From contig NZ_JBAKHD010000004.1 of assembly GCF_049065735.1 (NCBI RefSeq), positions 434,001 through 498,000 on the forward strand: a stretch of 64,000 nt of DNA, in the 5' to 3' direction. This document shows positions 19,979-27,231 of the stretch, in pieces. Both the position numbers and the translations under genes were made by a program. The stretch is from Paramesorhizobium sp049065735 (GTDB lineage: Bacteria > Pseudomonadota > Alphaproteobacteria > Rhizobiales > Rhizobiaceae). The notes under the pieces were generated by a model. The model saw nothing but the letters and a program-made list of their open reading frames with translations, did not search any database and was not told where the DNA came from. Each line of letters opens with the position of its first letter. The stretch's first letter is position 1.

Positions 19979-21733
19979 TTAGCGCATTTCCGTCGGGGCA
20001 TCCGCGCCGATAATCGACAATCCGGACGCCAGGACATCGGAAACGACCTGCACCAGCCCTAGCCTGGCAAGCGACAAGTCTGGATCGTTAACCTTAATAA
20101 AACGTAAGTCCGGATTTTCCGTGCCTTTATTCCATTGCGCATGGAAGGCGCTGGCAAGATCATAGAGGTAGAACGCCAGCCTGTGCGGCTCCTGATGCTG
20201 CGCCGCCGTCTCGATCAGGCGCGGATATTCCGCAAGCTTGCGGACGAGCGCGATCTCGCTTTCATCTGTGAGTTTGCCCAGATGCTTACCCAGCGTTTTC
20301 CGGTCGAGATCGGCAAAACCCGCCTCTTTCGCCTGCCGGAACACCGAATGGCAGCGCGCCGAGGCATATTGCACATAGAACACCGGATTGTCCTTGGAGT
20401 GCTCCGTCACCTTGGCGAAATCGAAATCGAGCGGCGCATCGTTCTTGCGGTAAAGCATCATGAAGCGCACGGGATCGCGGCCGACCTCGTCCACCACGTC
20501 GCGCAGCGTGACGAACTCCCCCGCCCGCTTCGACATGCGCACCGGCTCCCCGGCGCGGAACAGCTTCACCAGTTGGCAGAGAATCACCGTCAGCTTCGCC
20601 TCGCCGGCCGAGACGGCCCGCGCTACCGCTTCCAACCGCTTGACATAGCCGCCATGATCCGCGCCCAGCACATAGATCATCTCGTTGAAGCCGCGGTCGT
20701 ACTTGTCCTTGAAGTAGGCGACATCGGCGGCGAAATAGGTGAATGCGCCGTCAGACTTCATCAGCGGGCGGTCCATGTCGTCGCCGACATCGGTGGAGCG
20801 GAACAGCGTCTGCTCGCGGTCTTCCCAATCGTCAGGCACCTGCCCCTTCGGCGGCGGCAGCTTGCCTTTGTAGATGTGGCCCTTGAGCGTCAAATCGTTG
20901 ATTGCGGAACGAATCGCCCGCGCATTATCGGCATGGAGCGAGCGCTCGGAATAGAACACGTCATGCTTGACGTTGAGCGCGTCGAGATCGACGCGAATCA
21001 TCGCCATCATCGCTTCGATCGTGCGATCCTTGATGATATCAAGCGCCTCGTCGTCGGGCATCTGCAGGAGGTTCCGGCCATATTCCTTCGCTAGCTCCTG
21101 CCCCACCGGCACGAGATAATCTCCGGGATAAAGCCCCGCCGGAATCTCACCGATTTCGTCGCCCAAAGCCTCGCGGTAGCGCAGCATGACGGAGCGCGCG
21201 AGCACATCGATCTGCACGCCGGCATCATTGATGTAATATTCCTTGGTGACGTCGTAGCCAGCGAATTTCAGCAGATTGGCGAGCGTGTCGCCCACCACCG
21301 CGCCCCGGCAATGGCCGACATGCATCGGGCCGGTCGGGTTCGCCGAGACATATTCGACATTGACCTTGCGCCCGGCGCCGAGCGTAGAGCGCCCGTAATC
21401 GGTCCCCGCCTCGATCATGCCCGAGAGCTGCCGCTGCCAATAGCTGTCCTTCAGGCGCAGATTGATGAAGCCCGGCCCCGCGACATCCACCGAGGCCACA
21501 TCCCCGTCCTCTGCCAGCGCCGCGGCAATACGTGTCGCCAGATCGCGCGGCGGCTCGCCCACAGCCTTGGAAAGCACCATCGCCGCATTCGTCGCTACAT
21601 CACCATGCGAGGCGTCGCGCGGCGGCTCCACCGCGACACGGGTGAAATCGATCGCTCCGCCGTCTTTTGCTTGTAGATCAAGCCCTTGAAGGGCTTTTTT
21701 GATGCGCGCGTCGAAATCTGCGAAGATGTTCAT
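19979..21733 (-). CDS. argS: Arginyl-tRNA synthetase
   Basis: Class I synthetase, 584 residues. The HIGH motif appears as NPTGPMHVGHCRGAVVGD, and the KMSKS-like loop as RMSKRAGEFVTL. The N-terminal Add1 domain is present, and the C-terminal DALR anticodon-binding domain ends LSIIGADAPTEMR. The start ATG is at 21733. Gene order dgt-argS-SPOR-nagZ is conserved in rhizobia. Confidence 0.97.
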   Translation of the reverse strand: MNIFADFDARIKKALQGLDLQAKDGGAIDFTRVAVEPPRDASHGDVATNAAMVLSKAVGEPPRDLATRIAAALAEDGDVASVDVAGPGFINLRLKDSYWQRQLSGMIEAGTDYGRSTLGAGRKVNVEYVSANPTGPMHVGHCRGAVVGDTLANLLKFAGYDVTKEYYINDAGVQIDVLARSVMLRYREALGDEIGEIPAGLYPGDYLVPVGQELAKEYGRNLLQMPDDEALDIIKDRTIEAMMAMIRVDLDALNVKHDVFYSERSLHADNARAIRSAINDLTLKGHIYKGKLPPPKGQVPDDWEDREQTLFRSTDVGDDMDRPLMKSDGAFTYFAADVAYFKDKYDRGFNEMIYVLGADHGGYVKRLEAVARAVSAGEAKLTVILCQLVKLFRAGEPVRMSKRAGEFVTLRDVVDEVGRDPVRFMMLYRKNDAPLDFDFAKVTEHSKDNPVFYVQYASARCHSVFRQAKEAGFADLDRKTLGKHLGKLTDESEIALVRKLAEYPRLIETAAQHQEPHRLAFYLYDLASAFHAQWNKGTENPDLRFIKVNDPDLSLARLGLVQVVSDVLASGLSIIGADAPTEMR

Positions 21734-21762
21734 GATAGCCTCGGATTGGAATTAGGCCCGCT

Positions 21763-22965
21763 CTAATTCAATTCAGGAGTATGGTCAAACAATCGGCGAT
21801 GTTCTCGCACGGCATAATTGTCGGTCATGCCCGCCAAGAAATCGGCGATTCGGCGTGCCAGCACCGGCGTCTCGCATTTTTCCAGCCCCTCATGCCACTC
21901 ACCGGGCATCGCATTCGGGTCGCCCATATAGGCATCGAAAAGATCGCGCACTATGCGGTCCGCCGAGCGGCGGGCGGAGATGACCTTTTCATGAAAATAG
22001 AGGTTTTTGTAGAGGAAGCGCTTCAGCTCCTTCTCTGCCCGCGCCATATCGGGCGAAAACGTCACCAGCGCCATCCCTGCCCCGCGCACCTCTTCCACCG
22101 AGGCGGGCTGCAGCGCGGCGATGTTCATCTGCGATTGGCCGATGACATCCTCCACCATAATGGTGATCTGCCGCCGCACCAGCTCATGCGCGGTCCGCAC
22201 CTCGTCGAGCGATGGATAACGGCCGCGCACCTGATCCAGCAGGCCATGCGTCAACGGCACTTCGTCCAGAATATTCAGCGTCAGCAGGCCGGAGCGCAGC
22301 CCGTCATCGATATCATGCGCGTCATAGGCGATATCATCGGCAATGGCCGCGCATTGCGCCTCCAGACTGGCGAAGCTCGCAAGTTCCAGATCGTGCCCGG
22401 CGCTGTAGTCGAGAATCGGCTGCGGCACGGTTCCATCCCACGCATGGGCGCCGATGAGCGGGCCATTATGCTTGACCAGCCCCTCCAGCGTCTCCCAGCT
22501 CAAATTCAGCCCATCGAAATCCGCATAGCGCCGCTCCAGTCTGGTGACGATGCGCAGCGACTGAGCGTTATGATCGAAGCCGCCGAAATCCTTCATCCGG
22601 TCATTGAGCGCATCCTCGCCGGTATGGCCGAAGGGCGTGTGGCCGAAATCATGCACCAAGGCGATGGCCTCGGCCAGATCCTCATCGAGCCGCAGCGCGC
22701 GGGCCAGGGCGCGGGCGATCTGCGCAACTTCGATGGTATGCGTCAGCCGCGTGCGGTAATGGTCGCCTTCATGGGCGATGAACACCTGCGTCTTATGCTT
22801 CAGCCTGCGGAAGGCGGTGGAGTGGATGATGCGGTCGCGGTCGCGCTGGAAGGGCGTGCGCGTCGGGCTTTCGTTCTCCGGCACAAGCCGCCCGCGGCTT
22901 TTCACCGGATCGCAGGCATAGGCGGCTCTCTCCCGGTAGCCGAAACCGATATCCCGAAACGCCAT
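21763..22965 (-). CDS. dgt: Deoxyguanosinetriphosphate triphosphohydrolase-like protein
   Basis: HD-domain dNTPase that hydrolyses dNTPs to nucleoside and triphosphate, 400 residues. The metal-binding HD residues lie in TRLTHTIEVAQIARALARAL and in LVHDFGHTPFGHTGEDAL. N-terminal SRGRLVPENESPTRTPFQRDRDRI is the Dgt-like signature. The start ATG is at 22965 with a weak ribosome site. It lies 29 bases upstream of argS, very likely co-transcribed. Confidence 0.93.
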   Translation of the reverse strand: MAFRDIGFGYRERAAYACDPVKSRGRLVPENESPTRTPFQRDRDRIIHSTAFRRLKHKTQVFIAHEGDHYRTRLTHTIEVAQIARALARALRLDEDLAEAIALVHDFGHTPFGHTGEDALNDRMKDFGGFDHNAQSLRIVTRLERRYADFDGLNLSWETLEGLVKHNGPLIGAHAWDGTVPQPILDYSAGHDLELASFASLEAQCAAIADDIAYDAHDIDDGLRSGLLTLNILDEVPLTHGLLDQVRGRYPSLDEVRTAHELVRRQITIMVEDVIGQSQMNIAALQPASVEEVRGAGMALVTFSPDMARAEKELKRFLYKNLYFHEKVISARRSADRIVRDLFDAYMGDPNAMPGEWHEGLEKCETPVLARRIADFLAGMTDNYAVREHRRLFDHTPELN

Positions 22966-23061
22966 GCAGAATCACCGTAATATGATTACACGCCCAATTG
23001 ACTTCGATGAGGTCAGTTCATAGCTATCTGGTACAGCTTTTCAAAGTCGGGGAATACCACA

Positions 23062-23400
23062 ATGAGCGAGACGACAGGCATTTCCGTATCCGACGCCGCC
23101 GCAAAGCGCATCGCCGCCATCCTGAAATCCGAGCCGGACAAGACCGCGCTGCGCATTTCGGTCGAGGGCGGCGGCTGCTCGGGCTTTTCCTATAAATATG
23201 ATCTGGTCGACGGCGCGGCAGCCGAGGACGATATCGTCATCGAGAAGAACGGTGCGCGCGTGCTCATCGACACCATCTCCCTGCCCTATATGGATGGCTC
23301 GGAGATCGATTTCGTCGACGACCTCATGGGCCAGTCTTTCCAGATCAAAAACCCCCACGCCGTCGCCTCCTGCGGCTGCGGCACGAGCTTTTCGATTTGA
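23062..23400 (+). CDS. erpA: Iron-sulfur cluster insertion protein ErpA
   Basis: A-type carrier that delivers Fe-S clusters to apoproteins, 112 residues. The three conserved cysteines are in GGGCSGFSY and at the C-terminus in SCGCGTSFSI. Divergent from dgt with a 96-base shared promoter region, the arrangement seen in many rhizobia. The 344 bases after it contain a palindromic repeat and the operator of the next gene. Confidence 0.95.
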   Translation: MSETTGISVSDAAAKRIAAILKSEPDKTALRISVEGGGCSGFSYKYDLVDGAAAEDDIVIEKNGARVLIDTISLPYMDGSEIDFVDDLMGQSFQIKNPHAVASCGCGTSFSI

Positions 23401-23460
23401 GAACAAATCGCGTTTTGACGAAATCATCTGCAGGCATTTTGCCGTGTTGTAATGGATAAG

Positions 23461-23615
23461 GAGAGGAATGGATCCCAGTGACAAGCACTGGGATGACGGA
23501 TGGGGTGGCTGTTCGCGATAATCTCCAACCGTTCCATCTGCCACAACGGTTGTCCAGTTGGGCGAATCCCTCTCCACCTCGTCATCCCAGTGCTTGTCAC
23601 TGGGATCCATTCCTC
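23461..23615. repeat. Palindromic repeat, CCCAGTGCTTGTCACTGGG family
   Basis: Inverted hairpins at 23461-23499 and 23580-23615. The stem CCCAGTG/CACTGGG replaces the CCTGTG/CACAGG stem of the 14321-14466 copy by paired changes, while the flanking GTCAT and the loop CTTGT are kept. The arms enclose a less conserved centre containing AACCGTTC and AACGGTTG. Confidence 0.85.
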
Positions 23616-23709
23616 TACGGTGGAGTTTCCCCCAACAACGAAGATCGTCAGCCCAACGGCCCAGCATCATAACATTCTGTTTCTTGGAAAGATCGACCGT
23701 TATGCTATG

Positions 23710-23732
23710 TTGTACAATATAAAATTGTCCAA
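23710..23732 (+). promoter_or_regulatory. Operator-like inverted repeat before the orphan antitoxin
   Basis: TTGTACAAT (23710-23718) and ATTGTCCAA (23724-23732) are inverted repeats with 8 of 9 positions matching, around the spacer ATAAA. They end 12 bases before the antitoxin start and overlap a TATAAA/TACAAT -10-like sequence, as expected for an autoregulatory ribbon-helix-helix binding site. Confidence 0.55.
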
Positions 23733-23744
23733 CGAGGCTATGCG

Positions 23745-24059
23745 ATGGCCATTGCAAGAAAGGCAGTTCGAAAGCACCCGAGCGAGGGCATGAAGCTGCG
23801 CATCGACGCCGTGGCCAAGGAGGCGCGGAAAACCGGCCTGATCGGCGATAAAAGCGCTCGGATTGCGGGCCGGGTCAGCCCGATCCTCGTTGAGCAAGCC
23901 AAGCGGCTCACAGGCATTCAATCAGATACGGACCTTATCGAATTTGCCCTGGCAAATGTCGCTATCGAATATAATTTTCTCGAAGAGGAAGATAAGTTTC
24001 CCGAAGAGTTTGAAAAGCTCAAGGGAACAGTCGACCCGACACTAGATTTGGAATTCTAG
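23745..24059 (+). CDS. Orphan antitoxin-like protein
   Basis: A 104-residue protein. The N-terminal third is basic; the block SARIAGRVSPILVEQAKRLTGIQSDTDLIEFALANVAIEYNF resembles the helical segment of small type II antitoxins (beta strand followed by helix-turn-helix, ribbon-helix-helix style). The C-terminal third is acidic, as in toxin-neutralising tails. GAGG precedes the ATG at 23745. No toxin gene adjoins it: upstream is a repeat and downstream another repeat and cydA. It may be a solitary regulator or the survivor of a decayed module. Family assignment is from pattern only. Confidence 0.65.
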   Translation: MAIARKAVRKHPSEGMKLRIDAVAKEARKTGLIGDKSARIAGRVSPILVEQAKRLTGIQSDTDLIEFALANVAIEYNFLEEEDKFPEEFEKLKGTVDPTLDLEF

Positions 24060-24097
24060 AGCTTGTCAGAATTCAACCGAGTCGCCGGCACAACCTC

Positions 24098-24210
24098 GCC
24101 GTCATTCTCGGGCTTGTCCCGAGAATCTGCCATAAGAAAACGATGAGCGATTACCGTCCCGGCGCGTTAAGCCACGGTAGATTCTCGGGACAAGCCCGAG
24201 AATGACGGCA
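24098..24210. repeat. Palindromic repeat, GGGCTTGTCCC family
   Basis: Inverted hairpins at 24098-24131 and 24176-24210 with the core TTCTCGGGCTTGTCCCGAGAA, the same family as 8350-8460. It separates the antitoxin-like gene from the cyd operon. GAGCTTGTCAGA at 24060 resembles the outer arm of the 5850-6046 copy. Confidence 0.85.
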
Positions 24211-24295
24211 AGAATAGAATGCATGGAGCCTTTCATAAGCCCCGTGCGTTACCCCCTTCAGCTTGGCTTTTACCCGCATGAAGGGGCATGGCAGC

Positions 24296-25699
24296 ATGTT
24301 CGGCCTGACGGCGCTGGAACTGGCCCGCATCCAGTTCGGCTTTACCATATCCTTCCACATCATCTTTCCGGCCATCACGATCGGCCTTGCCAGCTATCTC
24401 GTCGTGCTCGAAGGGCTGTGGCTGTGGAAGGGCCAGCGGGTCTATCGCGACCTCTATCATTTCTGGGTCAAGATCTTTGCCATCAATTTCGCCATGGGCG
24501 TTGTCTCGGGCCTCGTCATGGCCTATCAATTCGGCACCAACTGGAGCTATTTCTCCGCCTTTGCCGGCAGCATTACCGGGCCGCTCCTGACCTATGAGGT
24601 GCTGACCGCCTTCTTTCTGGAAGCGGGCTTCCTTGGAGTCATGCTGTTCGGCTGGAACAAGGTCGGGCCGGGACTCCATTGGTTTTCCACCCTCATGGTC
24701 GCCATCGGCACGCTCATATCCACCTTCTGGATCCTTGCATCCAACAGCTGGATGCAGACGCCGCAGGGCTTCGAGATCGTCAATGGCCGGGTCGTTCCCA
24801 CCGACTGGCTGGCGGTCATCTTCAACCCGTCCTTCCCCTATAGGCTCGCGCACATGACTGTCGCGGCCTATCTCGCCACCGCCCTCTTCGTTGGCGCGTC
24901 GGGCGCGTGGCATCTCCTCAAGGGCAACAAGCGGCCCGCGGTTCGCGCCATGTTTTCCATGGCCATGTGGATGGTTGCCATCGTTGCGCCCATCCAGATT
25001 TTCATTGGCGACCAGCATGGCCTCAACACATTGAAACACCAGCCGGCCAAGATCGCCGCGCTCGAAGGCCATTGGGAGAACAAGCCCGGCGAAGGCCTGC
25101 CGCTCATCCTGTTCGGCCTGCCCGACATGCAGGCGGAGACCACCCGCTACGCGCTTGAAATCCCGGAGATCGGCAGCCTCATCCTCACCCATCGCTGGGG
25201 CGGCACCATTCCGGGCCTGAAGGAGTTCCCGCCTGAAGATCGGCCCAATTCGACCGTCGTATTCTGGACCTTCCGCGTCATGGTGGGGCTCGGCTTTCTC
25301 ATGCTGTTCCTTGGACTCACAAGCCTCTGGCTGCGCTATAGGGGACGCCTCTATGGATCGAAGACGTTCCAGCGCTTCGCGCTCGCCATGGGTCCATCGG
25401 GGCTGATCGCCATTCTGGCGGGGTGGTACACCACCGAGATCGGCCGCCAGCCATGGGTCGTCTATGGCATCATGCGCACCAGGGACGCCGTCTCCAACCA
25501 TTCGGCGCTGGAGATGTCCACGACGCTCGGCCTTTTCATCGTGATGTACATCGCCATTTTCGGCACGGGCATCAGCTACATGCTGAAACTGGTGGCGAAG
25601 GGTCCCGGTCGGTTCATCGATATCAGGGATCGCGGCCAATCCGACCGCCCTGCCCGCCCGCTTTCCGCCGCGCCCGACCATATCGACCCGAACCGCTGA
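24296..25699 (+). CDS. cydA: Cytochrome bd-type quinol oxidase subunit I (CIO type)
   Basis: Heme-carrying subunit of a terminal oxidase that reduces O2 with quinol; polytopic inner-membrane protein, 467 residues. It has the axial His in the FTISFHIIFP helix, the second His in FPYRLAHMTVAAYLA, Met in FWTFRVMVGLG, and the quinol-site GWYTTEIGRQPWVVYG. The short Q-loop is that of the cyanide-insensitive (CioA) subgroup. The start is the ATG at 24296 (MFGLTALELARIQ) with AAGGGG 9 nt upstream; earlier ATG and TTG codons are less likely. First gene of cydA-cydB-DUF2474. Confidence 0.95.
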   Translation: MFGLTALELARIQFGFTISFHIIFPAITIGLASYLVVLEGLWLWKGQRVYRDLYHFWVKIFAINFAMGVVSGLVMAYQFGTNWSYFSAFAGSITGPLLTYEVLTAFFLEAGFLGVMLFGWNKVGPGLHWFSTLMVAIGTLISTFWILASNSWMQTPQGFEIVNGRVVPTDWLAVIFNPSFPYRLAHMTVAAYLATALFVGASGAWHLLKGNKRPAVRAMFSMAMWMVAIVAPIQIFIGDQHGLNTLKHQPAKIAALEGHWENKPGEGLPLILFGLPDMQAETTRYALEIPEIGSLILTHRWGGTIPGLKEFPPEDRPNSTVVFWTFRVMVGLGFLMLFLGLTSLWLRYRGRLYGSKTFQRFALAMGPSGLIAILAGWYTTEIGRQPWVVYGIMRTRDAVSNHSALEMSTTLGLFIVMYIAIFGTGISYMLKLVAKGPGRFIDIRDRGQSDRPARPLSAAPDHIDPNR

Positions 25700-25713
25700 T
25701 GATGGAGATGAAC

Positions 25714-26724
25714 ATGGGCATCGATCTTCCGCTGATCTGGGCCATCATCATCGGCTTCGGCCTGATGATGTATGTCATCATGGATGGCTTCGATCTAGGG
25801 ATAGGCATCCTCTTTCCCTTCATCCGCAACCGTACCGACCGCGACACCATGGTCAACACCGTGGCGCCGGTCTGGGATGGCAACGAGACATGGCTGGCGC
25901 TCGGCGGCGCTGCCCTGCTGGCCGCCTTTCCCATGGCCTATTCCGTCATCCTATCCGCGCTCTATTTACCGGCGATGCTGATGCTGGCGGGGCTGATCTG
26001 GCGCGGGGTCGCCTTCGAGTTTCGCTTCAAGGCGGACGAGGCGCACAAGCCGTTCTGGGACCATGCCTTCGCCTGGGGTTCCTACATCGCCACCATCGCG
26101 CAAGGCATGATCCTCGGCTCCTTCATCAACGGCTTTCCCATGGAGAATGGCGTCTATCATGGCGGCGGGCTTGCCTGGATACACCCATTCAGCATCTTCA
26201 CCGGACTGGCGCTGGTCGTGGCCTATGCGCTTCTCGGCTGCACCTGGCTGATTTTGAAGACCGAGGGGCATCTCCAGCGTGAAATGATTGGGCTCGCCAA
26301 GCCCGGCGTCCTCGCTTTGCTTGTTGTTATCGGCATCGTCAGCATCTGGACGCCCCTCACCCATCCGGAGGTCTATAACCGCTGGTTCACGCTGCCGAAC
26401 ATCTTCTATTTCGCCCCCGTGCCCGTACTGGTCCTTGCCGTGAGCTGGGCCATCCTGCATATGCTGGGCCGCGAGCCGCACGCGTCGCCCTTCGTCCTGA
26501 CGCTGGTGCTGCTGTTCCTCGGCTATAGCGGCCTTGCCATCAGCCTCTGGCCCAACATCATCCCGCCGTCCATCTCCATCTGGGACGCCGCCGCCCCGCC
26601 GCAGAGCATGGGCTTCGCGCTGGTGGGGGCACTGTTCATCATCCCCTTCATCCTCGGCTACACCGCATGGTCCTATTACGTTTTCCGTGGCAAGGTGAAG
26701 GCTGGCGAGGGATACCACCATTGA
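25714..26724 (+). CDS. cydB: Cytochrome bd-type quinol oxidase subunit II
   Basis: Partner subunit with eight predicted membrane helices, about 336 residues. The N-terminal MYVIMDGFDLGIGILFPF and the APVWDGNETWL loop are CydB signatures. The start lies among four closely spaced ATGs (25699, 25702, 25708, 25714). The last has GGAG 6 nt upstream and gives MGIDLPLIWAI; the first overlaps the cydA stop. The operon continues into the DUF2474 gene with a 4-base overlap. Confidence 0.95.
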   Translation: MGIDLPLIWAIIIGFGLMMYVIMDGFDLGIGILFPFIRNRTDRDTMVNTVAPVWDGNETWLALGGAALLAAFPMAYSVILSALYLPAMLMLAGLIWRGVAFEFRFKADEAHKPFWDHAFAWGSYIATIAQGMILGSFINGFPMENGVYHGGGLAWIHPFSIFTGLALVVAYALLGCTWLILKTEGHLQREMIGLAKPGVLALLVVIGIVSIWTPLTHPEVYNRWFTLPNIFYFAPVPVLVLAVSWAILHMLGREPHASPFVLTLVLLFLGYSGLAISLWPNIIPPSISIWDAAAPPQSMGFALVGALFIIPFILGYTAWSYYVFRGKVKAGEGYHH

Positions 26725-26861
26725 GCCCGGCGCGTGACAAACGATCATTGCCCTCCCGCCTGGGCTGGATGGTTCTCATCTGGGCGGCGAGCGTCGTGGC
26801 GCTCGGTCTCATCGCCCTGGCCTTCCGGGTGCTGATGGGCTTGGCCGGACTGACTTTATGA
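26721..26861 (+). CDS. DUF2474-type small subunit of the cytochrome bd operon
   Basis: A 46-residue single-pass membrane peptide. RLGWMVLIWAASVVALGLIALAFRVLM matches the DUF2474 pattern known from genes directly after cydB in CIO-type operons. The role is thought to resemble CydX, stabilising the oxidase, but that is by association. The start is inferred as a TTG at 26721 that overlaps the cydB stop, with GAGGGA 7 nt upstream. A TTG ten codons in and an ATG seventeen codons in are less likely. The stop overlaps ATG codons leading to the acylphosphatase. Confidence 0.75.
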   Translation: MSPARDKRSLPSRLGWMVLIWAASVVALGLIALAFRVLMGLAGLTL

Positions 26862-26872
26862 TGGAGGAGACA

Positions 26873-27157
26873 ATGAACGCCGATCGGATCGCCGTGCTGG
26901 TGCGGATAACAGGCAGAGTGCAGGGCGTGAGCTTCCGCGCCTGGACCCGCACCGAGGCGCTTGAGCTGGGCCTCACCGGCTGGGTGCGCAATGAACCCGA
27001 CGGTTCGGTCATGGCCCTCGTCGCCGGACCGGAGGACGCAGTGGCCGCGATGCTGGAGAGCTTTTGGCAAGGCCCGCCCGGAGCCGCCGTCTCCGATGTG
27101 ATTTCGGCTAAAGATTATACCGGCGAGATACCCGGCGATTTCAGCATAATGGGATAG
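26873..27157 (+). CDS. acyP: Acylphosphatase
   Basis: Small ferredoxin-like enzyme hydrolysing acyl phosphates, 94 residues. The phosphate-binding loop with the catalytic Arg is GRVQGVSFRAW (Arg22), and the catalytic Asn lies in GLTGWVRNEPDG. The start is the ATG at 26873 with GGAGGAG 4-10 nt upstream. Only 11 bases separate it from the DUF2474 stop, so it probably shares the cyd transcript. Confidence 0.92.
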   Translation: MNADRIAVLVRITGRVQGVSFRAWTRTEALELGLTGWVRNEPDGSVMALVAGPEDAVAAMLESFWQGPPGAAVSDVISAKDYTGEIPGDFSIMG

Positions 27158-27168
27158 CGCGCAGCCTC

Positions 27169-27199
27169 TTGACCTTCCCACGATTGGAAGCCCTATCTT
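27169..27199 (+). promoter_or_regulatory. CueR/HmrR-type copper-responsive promoter
   Basis: TTGACC (27169-27174) and TATCTT (27194-27199) are spaced by 19 bp, the over-long spacer of MerR-family promoters. The spacer carries the inverted repeat CTTCC...GGAAG, in the arrangement of the E. coli copA promoter (TTGACCTTCCC...GGAAG). It lies 33 bases before the start codon of the copper ATPase. No merR-type regulator gene is in this window, so it must act from elsewhere. Confidence 0.82.
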
Positions 27200-27231
27200 G
27201 CCTTCAAACGGAATTGGAAAGGGCTCAAATC

